DNA from: Psychromonas aquimarina ATCC BAA-1526
GTDB lineage: Bacteria; Pseudomonadota; Gammaproteobacteria; Enterobacterales; Psychromonadaceae
Assembly (NCBI RefSeq): GCF_000428725.1
Contig: NZ_KE386793.1
Coordinates: 316,524-380,523 of the forward strand
Reading direction: 5' to 3'
DNA: 64,000 bases
Below are positions 55,975 through 64,000 of this stretch, piece after piece. The notes beneath the pieces were generated by a model. It was not told the DNA's origin. It ran no database searches and saw only the letters and a program-made list of their open reading frames with translations. Positions within the stretch are counted from its first letter, which is position 1; each line of letters starts with the position of its first letter. Made by a program: the position numbers and the translations under genes.

Positions 55975-57699
55975 TTACTTGAACATTCCAACTTCAAAGT
56001 TTAAGTTTAAAGCCTCATATAGTTCTTCCTTGGAAATAAACTTATAAGCACCATCTGAGTAAGCAACTCCATTCTCACTTTGAGTAATAAAAAGCTGATT
56101 ACCCCAGATATTCTGCATTTGATTGAAACAACTATTTTTTGCTCTAAGAGGAGAGGTATTCAAGTCACGTTTTTGTATTACTTCCAAAAAATATTCTTGT
56201 AATGTAGTTGCCCTGTCATCAGGTTTTAATTTTTTCCATTGTTCTTCATTAGATTCCAACCAACGCTTGGAGCAAAAGTTGCTTAAATCAAAATGTTGAC
56301 CGCTATTCAGAACTTCAGAAATATGTTCTATCCACGTTGCTATAGATATCTTTAACTCATTAATTAAAGATTCATTAACACCTTTAGAATTCATGTATTT
56401 TAATATGTTTGAGCTTTTATTTTTAATAGCAAGTTCGTATGAATTTGTCGAATAATCTGATGGCATCAACAAAGGAAAACCGAACTTTTCTAACGCATGA
56501 ATAATGTTTAAATCATCTCGTTTACAAGCTAGCTTTATTAACATTGTTGCCTTTAATAGAGCATGGCAATTTATATTACTTGTAGTTCTTTCATAAGGTG
56601 TATCTATTAGAATACCTTTCAAAATATCGTTATAAAGAGGGGTATAAACCTTTTCGTCTAGACATTGTTCCCAGAACTCTATATTTTCTGGCATTGATGG
56701 TATCAATTTGATGATTATAGCCTCCTTGTCTTTAGATAGGTCATGCTCTTCTAAATTAGGGAATCGCTCAAAAAACCATTCTCGAATGCTCGGGAAATTC
56801 CGGCAATGAAGTAAAACACCTGCACCGTTTTCATCTACTACATCTGGGACTGCATTTGCATTTATGAGAAGGTCCATAACACTCAAAAAATCCTCGACTT
56901 CTTCGCTAGAGCAATATTTCCCAAAATAGTCAGCAAGATACAGCATCGGTGTTTGTCTTGATTTATTTACCTGATTTACATCTACACCTGAATCAATTAA
57001 AAATTTTGTAAATTCAATACTATGTATGCCATGTAGTAGATTATTTCCAAGCTCATCAAGTAAATTGGGATTAGTTCCCATCTTAATTAGCTTTTTAATC
57101 AATGGATAGCCTTCTTTATAGCTTATGCGATGAAGTAGATAGCTTTGTCTTGGAATAGAATAACTAATATCTGTGACAATATAATTCCCAGCTAGCCCTT
57201 TATCTATAAAGTATTCAATAGCTTTTAAATCACCGTTACAAATAAGTCGGTCAATGTGTTTCCAGCCTTGAAAAATCTCAACTGGGTTAACATCATTTGC
57301 TTTGAGATATTTCATTATCTTTTTTTCTGGCATCTGAAAGGTTATACCTGTTTCAACTCTCCGGGAAATATCACTCATAAGATTCAAGGCTTTTTTAAAA
57401 GAAACTTTTTTACCGCCATGAAAACCAAAAGTAGTTCCCCCCTCATCATTAGTGAAGTTAATTATCGCAATGTCTACATGATGCTTTTTTAGCCATTTTC
57501 TATAAAGAGTGTCTAGTGAACTATATCTGCTGCCCATCAAATTGAGTGAAATAACCTCATCGACATAAATATCTTGAACTGAAACTTCTTCGCCTTCTAT
57601 TAAAAATGGCTCTAATTTTATTGGAATTTTATCAATAAAATGTTGGCGAGTTATAGGGTCGGCTATATAAATTTCAGAGACTAAATATGATTCAGACAT
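55975..57699 (-). CDS. Ankyrin-repeat protein of unknown function, in an AT-rich patch
   Basis: A 574-residue soluble protein without signal peptide. The N-terminal ~115 residues are unrecognised (ITRQHFIDKIPIKLEPFLIEGE, FTNDEGGTTFGFHGGKKVSF). Ankyrin-type repeats run from ~150 to ~320 (ICNGDLKAIEYFIDKGLAG, NPNLLDELGNNLLHGI, IDSGVDVNQVNKSRQTPMLYLADYF, NANAVPDVVDENGAGVLLHCR). A helical C-terminal region follows, with ELAIKNKSSNILKYMNSKG. It is visibly more AT-rich than its neighbours, with few GC-rich codons, and is flanked by ~150-300-bp AT-rich spacers, which suggests horizontal acquisition. A hairpin (GGCAT-gg-ATGCC, 57727-57738) sits just before the ribosome-binding site AAAAGGA. Function unknown. 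Confidence 0.75.
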   Translation of the reverse strand: MSESYLVSEIYIADPITRQHFIDKIPIKLEPFLIEGEEVSVQDIYVDEVISLNLMGSRYSSLDTLYRKWLKKHHVDIAIINFTNDEGGTTFGFHGGKKVSFKKALNLMSDISRRVETGITFQMPEKKIMKYLKANDVNPVEIFQGWKHIDRLICNGDLKAIEYFIDKGLAGNYIVTDISYSIPRQSYLLHRISYKEGYPLIKKLIKMGTNPNLLDELGNNLLHGIHSIEFTKFLIDSGVDVNQVNKSRQTPMLYLADYFGKYCSSEEVEDFLSVMDLLINANAVPDVVDENGAGVLLHCRNFPSIREWFFERFPNLEEHDLSKDKEAIIIKLIPSMPENIEFWEQCLDEKVYTPLYNDILKGILIDTPYERTTSNINCHALLKATMLIKLACKRDDLNIIHALEKFGFPLLMPSDYSTNSYELAIKNKSSNILKYMNSKGVNESLINELKISIATWIEHISEVLNSGQHFDLSNFCSKRWLESNEEQWKKLKPDDRATTLQEYFLEVIQKRDLNTSPLRAKNSCFNQMQNIWGNQLFITQSENGVAYSDGAYKFISKEELYEALNLNFEVGMFK

Positions 57700-58004
57700 A
57701 TTTTTCCTTTTAGGGGAGTAAAAGGCATGGATGCCCTACCTTTTATTTTTTACATAATAATATTAAAGGAAATATCATACTCTATGTAATTAAAAAATAA
57801 TTATTACAGAGCAAAAAGTTAGACAAAAAATTAAGACGGAATAAGTTTGGATTAGAGAAAAAGCTGAAGCGGTTTTTGCCCCAAAGCGCTTAAGCTAGTA
57901 AAAATTCCTACGCTCGCTTTTTCCCGTTTGCGAGCGTAAAGGGCTGTCCATACATTTTGTATAACGTTAGGGTATTACGTCAACTTATGCCTTATTTAAT
58001 ATCA
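57700..58004. other. AT-rich spacer at the edge of the ankyrin-gene patch
   Basis: No gene. It contains hairpins (GGCAT-gg-ATGCC near 57727-57738, and ACGCTCGC...GCGAGCGT near 57910-57938). The second could act as a terminator for minus-strand readthrough. Confidence 0.4.
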
Positions 58005-59048
58005 CTAAACCAGGCTGGCCAGCATCTCATCGGAATAGGAAACGAGTTCTGCACCCTGGCGGACTCGGCTGACATAATCCGGGTTGGCGATAAATGGTCT
58101 GCCGACTGCAATTAAATCAAACTTATTGTCATTAATAGCGGCGCTTGCGGTTTCTGCTGTGTAACTGCCGACTCCTACCAGTGTTTTATTGTAATGAGCA
58201 CGAACATAACTGGAAGCACTGCCTCCCAAATAGTCAAACTGCATGCTGTCGTCAAAAATACCAATATGCAGAAAAGCTAGATCCCGCAGTTCAAGTTCAG
58301 CTAATAAATAATCAAATACTTCACGATCACGGCTGTCGGTGCCGATATTTATATAAGCTCCCGGACTGATCCGCAGTGCGGTTTTATCACTGCCGATACG
58401 TCCACTAACAGCATCAACCACTGCTAATGCAAAACGTGACATATTTTCAGGACTGCCGCCGTACTGATCGCTGCGCCGGTTGCTGTCATGGTGCAGAAAC
58501 TGATCAATAAGATAACCGTTAGCACCATGGATCTCAACACCGTCAAATCCCGCTTTAATCGCATTAGCCGCCGCCTGAGCATAATCTTCGATAAGCTCTT
58601 TAATATCTGCGTCACTGACAGCTCTTGGAACCTGATAGGTTAATTCACGCATGCGGGGCACGGTGCCTTCAACGGCAAGAGCCGAAGGTGCGATAACATC
58701 ACCACCGCCGAAAAAATGCGGATGAGCAACACGGCCGGTATGCCATAACTGGGCAAAAATTTTGCCGCCGTTACGGTGCACGGCTTCGGTCACCTTAAGC
58801 CAGCCGTTTATCTGTGCCTGGTTAAATAACCCCGGCGTATTCGGATAACCCTGACCGTCAGGGCGGATAAGAACCGCTTCAGAGATGATCAGACCTGCTT
58901 CAGCACGGCGACCGTAATAATCCGCCGTAGCTTGTGTCGGCACCAGATTTTCATCAGCCATACAGCGGGTAAGCGGCGCCATCAAAATACGATTATTTAG
59001 TTTAATGCTGTTATTTAGTGCATAGGATTGAAACAGGTTACTGGTCAT
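58005..59048 (-). CDS. Old yellow enzyme-family alkene reductase
   Basis: A 347-residue FMN-dependent TIM-barrel ene-reductase. It has NRILMAPLTRCMA, SEAVLIRPDGQGYPNTPG, AQLWHTGRVAHPHF and the substrate-site pair in VEIHGANGYLIDQFLHHDSNRRSDQYGG, then GVGSYTAETA and DLIAVGRPFIANPDYVSR. Such enzymes reduce activated C=C bonds and nitro groups. It is divergent from a TetR gene across a spacer with three operators, the same layout as nemA-nemR, so it is probably induced by electrophiles. Cytosolic. Confidence 0.92.
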   Translation of the reverse strand: MTSNLFQSYALNNSIKLNNRILMAPLTRCMADENLVPTQATADYYGRRAEAGLIISEAVLIRPDGQGYPNTPGLFNQAQINGWLKVTEAVHRNGGKIFAQLWHTGRVAHPHFFGGGDVIAPSALAVEGTVPRMRELTYQVPRAVSDADIKELIEDYAQAAANAIKAGFDGVEIHGANGYLIDQFLHHDSNRRSDQYGGSPENMSRFALAVVDAVSGRIGSDKTALRISPGAYINIGTDSRDREVFDYLLAELELRDLAFLHIGIFDDSMQFDYLGGSASSYVRAHYNKTLVGVGSYTAETASAAINDNKFDLIAVGRPFIANPDYVSRVRQGAELVSYSDEMLASLV

Positions 59049-59063
59049 AAGCTTCTCTCTATT

Positions 59064-59130
59064 TTGAATGTTTATTCAAGATACTGCTGTTTGAATGATC
59101 ATTCAAGTATTATTTTGAACAAACATTCAA
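59064..59130. promoter_or_regulatory. Three TetR-type operators
   Basis: TTGAATGTTTATTCAA (59064-59079), TTGAATGATCATTCAA (59091-59106, perfect 16-bp palindrome) and TTGAACAAACATTCAA (59115-59130) all lie between the divergent reductase and tetR genes. The third overlaps the tetR -35 box. Confidence 0.85.
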
Positions 59131-59143
59131 AATTGCGTATAAT
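59115..59143 (+). promoter_or_regulatory. Promoter of the tetR-MATE transcription unit
   Basis: -35 TTGAAC (59115-59120), a 17-bp spacer, and -10 TATAAT (59138-59143), 30 bases upstream of the tetR start. Confidence 0.75.
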
Positions 59144-59172
59144 GCCCGCAGATACACTCAGAGAGTAAAAAA

Positions 59173-59754
59173 ATGAGAAATGCTGAATTTAATCGAGAAG
59201 TAGTATTACGCTCTGCTATGACCGCCTTTATGGACAAAGGGTATGCTAAAACAAGTATGCAGGATCTGAGCCGTGCAACCGGGCTGCATCCCGGCTCCAT
59301 CTATTGTGCTTTTGACAATAAACGCGGCTTGTTACTAGCTGCGTTAGAGCAGTATAACCAGGATAGAAATGCTGAGTTTCAAGGTTTTTTTGACGGCTCA
59401 CAACCGGTATTAGGCGCGCTGAGAAATTATTTAGACAATATCGTCACAGAGTGTTTAAGCTGTGAGGCGGCTAAAGCCTGTTTACTGACTAAGGCGCTCA
59501 GTGAGATAGCGGGGCAGGATGATGAAATCCGTAATATTATCAGCAGCAGTCTTGCTGACTGGCAGAATGCGTTAGCCGCTCTGTTTGAACAGGCTAAAGT
59601 ATGTGGAGAGCTTAAAACCGACAGAGACAGCGCTCACCTGGCGCGTTATTTTGTGATGGGCATATACGGGTTAAGAACATTTGCCTATACACATCCTCAG
59701 CCTGAAGTGCTGCAGCAGCTGGCTGAGCAGCTGTATCAGGATATATGTGCCTGA
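59173..59754 (+). CDS. TetR-family regulator, NemR-like
   Basis: A 193-residue regulator. The HTH is at residues ~10-55 (VVLRSAMTAFMDKGYAKTSMQDLSRATGLHPGSIYCAFDNKRGLLLAAL). The C-terminal ligand domain has a Cys-rich segment TECLSCEAAKACLLTKAL (~95-112); NemR-type regulators sense electrophiles through such Cys residues, so a redox/electrophile trigger is plausible here. It is divergent from an old yellow enzyme gene and precedes a MATE exporter gene by 57 bp. It probably represses both directions through the three operators. Confidence 0.9.
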   Translation: MRNAEFNREVVLRSAMTAFMDKGYAKTSMQDLSRATGLHPGSIYCAFDNKRGLLLAALEQYNQDRNAEFQGFFDGSQPVLGALRNYLDNIVTECLSCEAAKACLLTKALSEIAGQDDEIRNIISSSLADWQNALAALFEQAKVCGELKTDRDSAHLARYFVMGIYGLRTFAYTHPQPEVLQQLAEQLYQDICA

Positions 59755-59811
59755 TACCGCTGTTCAATCAGTTACCGCAGTCTGATAACCTAAAATATAA
59801 ACGGTTTATTT

Positions 59812-61155
59812 ATGCACTTAGCAGAAACACAACAACCCGCTGATTCACTGGCACGGCAGTTATTTACTATGACCTGGCCTATGCTGTTCGGCGTACTGTC
59901 GTTAATGAGTTTTCAGTTAGTCGACAGTGCTTTTATCGGTCAGCTTGGTGTACTTCCTTTAGCGGCCCAGGGATTTACCATGCCGGTGCAGATGGTCGTC
60001 ATTGGTATTCAAGTGGGCCTGGGAATTGCGACAACGGCTATTATTGCGCGTGCATTAGGTGCAGGTAAACATACCTATGCCAGACAACTCGGCGGTTTAG
60101 TCTTAATAATGGGATCCTCCGGGGTGGCACTGATCGCTATTGTTTTATGGCTGCTGCGTCATCCAATTTTGTCTATGTTAAGTGCGCCGCCGCCTGTTTA
60201 TGCGGTGATTGATGTCTACTGGCCTTACTGGCTGCTGAGTGCCTGGGTGGGAGCTGTTTTATATTTTTATTACAGTGTCTGCCGTGCTAACGGCAATACA
60301 TTCCTACCCGGTATTATGATGATGGTTACCAGTGCGGTAAATTTAGTGCTGGATCCTGTATTTATCTTCACTTTAGATATGGGCATTAAAGGGGCCGCTG
60401 CGGCTACCATTATTGCGTTCAGCTGCGGTATTCTGGTAGTTGCTCCAAAGGTGGTGCAGAAACACTGGGCAAGCTTTGACTGGCAGGGACTGGATTTATC
60501 CGCCAGTATAAATTCCATTACAAAAATTATGGGACCGGCAATGATAAGTCAGCTGCTGCCGCCTCTGTCTTCGATGCTGGCAACAAAACTGATTGCCGGC
60601 TATGGTGCCGCTTCCGTTGCCGCCTGGGCGCTGGCATCACGATATGAGTTTTTTGCTATTGTGGCTGTGCTGGCTCTGACAATGTCCATGCCGCCTATGA
60701 TCGGCCGTCTGCTTGGTGCCGGAAAAATTACTGCTATCCGTCAGCTGGTCAGTATTGCCTGTCGGTTTATTTTAGCGCTGCAGCTGCTGATTGCGCTGCT
60801 GACTTTAATCTCCTCGTCGCAGCTGGCGGCTTTAATGACCAGTGAACAGAATGTGGAGAGCATTCTTAACTGGCACCTAACATTTGTACCCTTTAGTCTC
60901 GGCCCTCTAGGCATTTGTATGCTGATGGTTTCAGTGTCCAATGCATTAGCCAGATCAGGCGATGCACTGCTTATTTCCGCACTGCGGCTGTTTGCTTTTT
61001 TCCTGCCTTGTTTATGGTTAGGTGCTCAAATTGCCCAGATAAAAGGGCTGTTTATCGGAGCATTAATAGGGAACTGTCTGGCAGGGCTGGCCGCCTGGTA
61101 TTTTTACCGGCGAACGATTACCCGGCTTGAACATAATGCAGCTTTAGTTAAATAA
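59812..61155 (+). CDS. MATE-family multidrug efflux protein
   Basis: A 447-residue protein with about twelve transmembrane helices in two halves. MATE signatures are present: ARQLFTMTWPMLFGVLSLMSFQLVDSAFIGQLG, VGLGIATTAIIARALGAGK, GNTFLPGIMMMVTSAVNLVLDPVFIF and GPAMISQLLPPLSSMLATKLIAGYG. It exports cationic compounds by Na+/H+ antiport. Likely co-transcribed with the tetR-like regulator and part of an electrophile/toxicant response with the old yellow enzyme. Confidence 0.92.
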   Translation: MHLAETQQPADSLARQLFTMTWPMLFGVLSLMSFQLVDSAFIGQLGVLPLAAQGFTMPVQMVVIGIQVGLGIATTAIIARALGAGKHTYARQLGGLVLIMGSSGVALIAIVLWLLRHPILSMLSAPPPVYAVIDVYWPYWLLSAWVGAVLYFYYSVCRANGNTFLPGIMMMVTSAVNLVLDPVFIFTLDMGIKGAAAATIIAFSCGILVVAPKVVQKHWASFDWQGLDLSASINSITKIMGPAMISQLLPPLSSMLATKLIAGYGAASVAAWALASRYEFFAIVAVLALTMSMPPMIGRLLGAGKITAIRQLVSIACRFILALQLLIALLTLISSSQLAALMTSEQNVESILNWHLTFVPFSLGPLGICMLMVSVSNALARSGDALLISALRLFAFFLPCLWLGAQIAQIKGLFIGALIGNCLAGLAAWYFYRRTITRLEHNAALVK

Positions 61156-61169
61156 ATTCATCTGCAGTT

Positions 61170-61192
61170 AAGGGACCTTAGTAAGATCCCTT
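61170..61192. terminator. Hairpin between convergent genes
   Basis: Stem AAGGGA/TCCCTT with an 11-base loop, between the MATE exporter and solute-binding protein stop codons. Short, without a clear T-run. Confidence 0.4.
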
Positions 61193-61209
61193 GCTGTGAT
61201 TTCCAGCTG

Positions 61210-61947
61210 CTATTTGTACTCACCACGGCGGGAGGCTTCAATATATTTCTGATAACGCCCGTCGGCTTTAAGTTTTTGAAAGCCGCGGTTAAAGGCATCA
61301 ACCAGCGCCTGTGCACCTGCTGTCTTTTTGGAAATAATGACAGAGTAATCTCTAGAGGTCAGTAATTTAGGAAGAAGAGATACTTTGTCATCAAGACCTA
61401 GGTGATTTACAATTTCCAGGCCGACGTCGCCGTTTTCAAGCACAATATCTAAGCGCCCGCTGGCCAGTTTTTTATAGTTAGCTTCAGCACTGCTTATCCG
61501 TTTTATTTTTAGTTCTCCAGCAGCTTCCAGATCCTCGGTGCCGTATGCATAACCGAGAACGCCGCCGATATTATATTTACTAATATCTTTAATTTCGTTC
61601 CATTCGATATTTTTTCCCTTCTGCACGAACAGCCCTGTACCGAGTACAGCAACAACATCGCTGTAAATAAAGTCTGCTGCACGCTCTTCAGAAAACCCCC
61701 AGATCAGTGTGCCGTCATGTTTTCCTTCTTTTGCCAGCTCATATCCTCGTTTCCAGGGTAAAAAAACATATTCAACTTCAATTCCCTCTTCCGCAAAAGC
61801 TTCACTAACAATATGTGATATATAACCATACTGTTTAAGATCTTTGGACAGATAAGGAGCCCATTCGCCGTTAGCGAGTGTTATTTTCTGGGCAGATAAG
61901 TTAGTGGAAAAAAGTATTACTAGAGTAAGAAGCAGTGTGCGGATCAT
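61210..61947 (-). CDS. Periplasmic solute-binding protein, family 3 type (orphan 3)
   Basis: A 245-residue protein. The signal peptide MIRTLLLTLVILFSTNLSA is followed by QKITLANGEWAPYLSKDLKQYGYISHIVSEAF. It also has EVEYVFLPWKRGYELAKEG and ISKYNIGGVLGYAYGTED. It is of the SBP_bac_3 type. It shares PWKRG with the two other orphan binding proteins in the window. No ABC subunits are adjacent. Ligand unknown. Confidence 0.8.
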   Translation of the reverse strand: MIRTLLLTLVILFSTNLSAQKITLANGEWAPYLSKDLKQYGYISHIVSEAFAEEGIEVEYVFLPWKRGYELAKEGKHDGTLIWGFSEERAADFIYSDVVAVLGTGLFVQKGKNIEWNEIKDISKYNIGGVLGYAYGTEDLEAAGELKIKRISSAEANYKKLASGRLDIVLENGDVGLEIVNHLGLDDKVSLLPKLLTSRDYSVIISKKTAGAQALVDAFNRGFQKLKADGRYQKYIEASRRGEYK

Positions 61948-62112
61948 AATTTTGTCCTCTTAATAACCATCATCACGTATCATTGAGTATAGACGAGAAG
62001 TGTATAAAATAATGCCGCTTAGTATCTGCGAGCAGTGCTGACATGCGGGTATATGATGTTTAAGAGCGCGGCTGATATTCAGTTTCAGCAGTGCTGAAAC
62101 TGAATGTCAGTG

Positions 62113-63015
62113 TTAACGGATTGATTTCTGGTAACGGCTGCTGAGGGTCTGGTAGTTTCCCGGAACTGCAAACACGCTGTCCATCAGAGGCTCTAATGTA
62201 GTCAGACGATCATTTGCCGACGGGTGGCGTTTCATAAAAGTCTGCCAGGCTGCAGAGTCAGGTTTTTCGCTGGCAATCTTCTGTATAACAGCGATATAAG
62301 AATAGGGATCATAACCTGCGCGGGCAAGAATAATCACCGCCATTTTATCGGCCTGCTCTTCGTCTCCTCTGGCTAAACCATTGGTATACAGGCTGTCTAT
62401 TGCAGAGCTGATCTCTTCAGCCATTTCTATATTTTCAATGGTATCGCTGTCATAGTTGTCTCTTCTGGTGCTCTTAATCTGATAGGCTAATATGCCGATA
62501 TCAGATGCCAGATCCAGCTGCGTCTGTTTCTGCAGTGCCTCTAAATAGTGGCGTTTTAATACATGTGCCATCTCATGAGCAAGTACGCCGGCCAGCTCCG
62601 CTTCGCTGTTTAATCTCAGCAGAGTACCTGCTGTTATAAAGACATAACCTCCAGGTGCTGCAAATGCGTTGAAACTTTTATCATCGAGCACGATAAAGTG
62701 CCAGTTAAGATTCGGGCGTTCGCTGTTTTGTACCAGCCACTGTCCGACACTGTTAACGTAACGCTGAACTTCGTCGTTATTTAACAGGCGGCTGTCGGTT
62801 AACAGCACCTGTGCAACTTCGTTACCAAAGGCCTGTTCCTGCTCTTCAGTTTTATCGCCGAGGTCGATAAACTTTTCAAAGGTATTAGTCAGCTGATCGA
62901 GATCGATATTGTCTAGTCCTAAATCTGTCGTTTTGCAGCCCTGCTGCGATAAAGTCAGACTTAATAACAGAGTAAGGCCGGCTGTTTTCAATAAGTTCCG
63001 TTTACGGTTTTTCAT
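62113..63015 (-). CDS. M48-family metalloprotease lipoprotein
   Basis: A 300-residue protein. The signal peptide ends in a lipobox (TLSQQGC), and the mature N-terminus carries a lipid-attached Cys. The zinc motif HEMAH is in GVLAHEMAHVLKRHYLEAL, with a downstream acidic residue in NGLARGDEEQADKMAVIILARAGYDP, the third ligand region of M48 enzymes. Relatives (BepA/LoiP) check outer-membrane assembly. The start at 63015 follows GGGAGC at 6 bases; an upstream in-frame start at 63045 lies inside the previous gene. It directly follows the SH3 gene (13-bp gap). Confidence 0.9.
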   Translation of the reverse strand: MKNRKRNLLKTAGLTLLLSLTLSQQGCKTTDLGLDNIDLDQLTNTFEKFIDLGDKTEEQEQAFGNEVAQVLLTDSRLLNNDEVQRYVNSVGQWLVQNSERPNLNWHFIVLDDKSFNAFAAPGGYVFITAGTLLRLNSEAELAGVLAHEMAHVLKRHYLEALQKQTQLDLASDIGILAYQIKSTRRDNYDSDTIENIEMAEEISSAIDSLYTNGLARGDEEQADKMAVIILARAGYDPYSYIAVIQKIASEKPDSAAWQTFMKRHPSANDRLTTLEPLMDSVFAVPGNYQTLSSRYQKSIR

Positions 63016-63028
63016 GTTCAGCTCCCTG

Positions 63029-63502
63029 CTATTCTGTGTCTGCATAAGGAAGGTGTTTCTGCTTCAACCCGCCGGCTTCAGCAAAGGCCCGGGCCTGTTC
63101 GGGAGAAACAGTGAAGCGATCCAGGGTGTTGACAGCGTAGGGATCACCCTGGCCTTTTTCGAGTTCTTCTTCAGACAGCCCGCGGATTCCTGTTGCAACT
63201 GTCACACCGCCGCCCTGGGTGAGCAGTGAGAAACCATCATCTCTTTGACCTGTCACTGAATAACGCAGCCACAGCATTTTTAACCAGCCCTGCAGCTGTG
63301 GAAATGTCTCCACCCGGTACCAGCCTCCTCGACGTTCAAGAATTGTCACTGATGTGTCTGTTCTCAGGAACTCGATAGACTGACTTCTGACGGAGGGAGA
63401 TGTTTTCAGGTGCGTATCAATAATTGTTGATGCCTGCTGTGCCGATGCTGAAAAGGCGCTGAATAAGAGGTTGACGGCAACTATAATCAATAAGTTTTTC
63501 AC
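63029..63502 (-). CDS. Secreted SH3-domain (SH3b) protein
   Basis: A 157-residue protein with a signal peptide (ending near FSASA-QQ). A bacterial SH3 domain follows (~25-85: IIDTHLKTSPSVRSQSIEFLRTDTSVTILERRGGWYRVETFPQLQGWLKMLWLRY). The C-terminal part contains IRGLSEEELEKGQGDPYAVNTLDRFTVSPEQARAFAEAGGL. It lies between the cyclase gene and the M48 gene, so a shared envelope-related unit is likely. SH3b domains commonly bind cell-wall peptides; binding here is inferred. Confidence 0.85.
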   Translation of the reverse strand: MKNLLIIVAVNLLFSAFSASAQQASTIIDTHLKTSPSVRSQSIEFLRTDTSVTILERRGGWYRVETFPQLQGWLKMLWLRYSVTGQRDDGFSLLTQGGGVTVATGIRGLSEEELEKGQGDPYAVNTLDRFTVSPEQARAFAEAGGLKQKHLPYADTE

Positions 63503-63608
63503 TGCTTTTCTCCTTGCTGTAAGCAGGTTAAAATGTGATTTTAAGTTCTTAAGCTGTATTTAAAGGCGTTGACAACATGTTCTGTTATTTCCCTGTCAGG
63601 CATTCTGT

Positions 63609-64000
63609 TCAGCTCTTCTCTGTCGTGATTAATTCCGTGTTTTCAAGACGTTTGGGTATAAATACCGTAACGGGTTCTTCTCTACCTTTTAAGGTATAGC
63701 TGCCAAGCTCAATAAAGTCAAAATGATCTCTGCAGGCATTTCGGGTTGCTTGTGATACGAGAATATTACAGCGGTTTTTGGTGACTCCTTCAATACGACT
63801 GGCAACATTGACAGTATCGCCGATAACAGTGTAATCATAGCGCTGCTCGCCGCCGATTGCCCCGACAACTCCCTCTCCGGTATGAATGCCGATACCAATA
63901 TTAAAATCAGGAAGATTCTGTTCAAGGCGAAAACGCTCAAGCTCATCGACCATAGTCAGAGCCGCTTCTACGGCTTGTATTTCCTGATTTTCATTTTCCA
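63609..64000 (-). CDS. Class III adenylate/guanylate cyclase (5' end missing)
   Basis: The C-terminal 130 codons of a class III nucleotide cyclase; the frame stays open through base 64000, so the N-terminus is off-window. The catalytic core has IGIGIHTGEGVVGAIGGEQRYDYTVIGDTVNVASRIEGVTKNRCNILVSQAT and the C-terminal YTLKGREEPVTVF. The DTVNVASR segment includes the transition-state Asn and Arg. cAMP is the more likely product. It is followed by the SH3 and M48 genes on the same strand. Confidence 0.88.
   Translation of the reverse strand, partial: ENENQEIQAVEAALTMVDELERFRLEQNLPDFNIGIGIHTGEGVVGAIGGEQRYDYTVIGDTVNVASRIEGVTKNRCNILVSQATRNACRDHFDFIELGSYTLKGREEPVTVFIPKRLENTELITTEKS

Noticed and set aside
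55920-57990. attC-like (integron cassette) sites around the ankyrin gene, e.g. GTTAGAC near 55944 and CGTTAGGG near 57965
   Set aside because: The inverted arms are only ~26 nt apart on the left side, the right-side motif fails the GTTRRRY rule, and no integrase or cassette array is present.
1-64000. tRNA, rRNA, CRISPR arrays, prophage genes
   Set aside because: None recognised by eye on either strand; no repeat-spacer pattern and no phage structural or integrase genes.

Overview
The window reads as chromosomal DNA of a marine gammaproteobacterium. GC content is moderate (about 43% by eye), and the proteins resemble those of Psychromonas, Vibrio or Shewanella relatives: an SslE/AcfD-type M60 protease, KdgR, KduD, KdgK and AroH close to the enterobacterial forms, DcuA with AspA, and a preQ1-controlled YhhQ. 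Psychromonas is my best guess, but this rests on gene content and remembered family sequences, not on a search. I found no rRNA, tRNA, CRISPR array or intact transposase.

Layout. 1-4789: the 3' part of a very large M60 metalloprotease with repeated N-terminal domains. 5421-11252: a divergent kdgR regulator and the uronate operon kduD - ygjV-like - dhuI - kdgK - eda, then an AEC-family permease. KdgR-box-like sites lie between kdgR and kduD. The operon would take unsaturated-uronate breakdown products through KDG and KDPG to pyruvate and glyceraldehyde-3-phosphate, with DhuI in the place usually held by KduI. 11869-16253: a three-part ADP-ribosylglycohydrolase/phosphoesterase fusion and a PAS-PAS-GGDEF diguanylate cyclase. 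16460-18934: an unannotated 36-codon gene with a clear promoter, a preQ1 riboswitch with yhhQ, and an alpha/beta hydrolase. 19220-27394: small and hypothetical genes, an orphan solute-binding protein, aspA-dcuA and an orphan Cache histidine kinase.

27680-35717: a secreted EndA-type nuclease, a BarA-like hybrid kinase and an HD-GYP response regulator separated by a MITE, and MgtE with a structured leader. 36298-41095: a second orphan solute-binding protein, an autoregulated MarR/HlyD/DUF2955 efflux operon and a degenerate EAL protein. 41233-46763: an MMPL/RND exporter, a beta-barrel protein and a LolA-like protein, with a divergent LysR. 46922-53578: aroH, a hypothetical protein, a MYG1-family protein, a dienelactone hydrolase, a YdjM-like protein, an orphan gene downstream of two LacI-type operators, and a zinc-finger-less DnaJ. 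53864-64000: a periplasmic nucleotidase, an AT-rich ankyrin gene, an old yellow enzyme/TetR/MATE locus with three operators, a third orphan solute-binding protein, and an M48 protease/SH3/adenylate cyclase cluster cut by the right edge.

The best candidates for something new are: the MITE that gave the HD-GYP gene its present stop and split a formerly abutting gene pair; the ADP-ribosylglycohydrolase-phosphoesterase fusion; the 36-codon gene; the mgtE leader; and the paired LacI-type operators with no regulator gene nearby.
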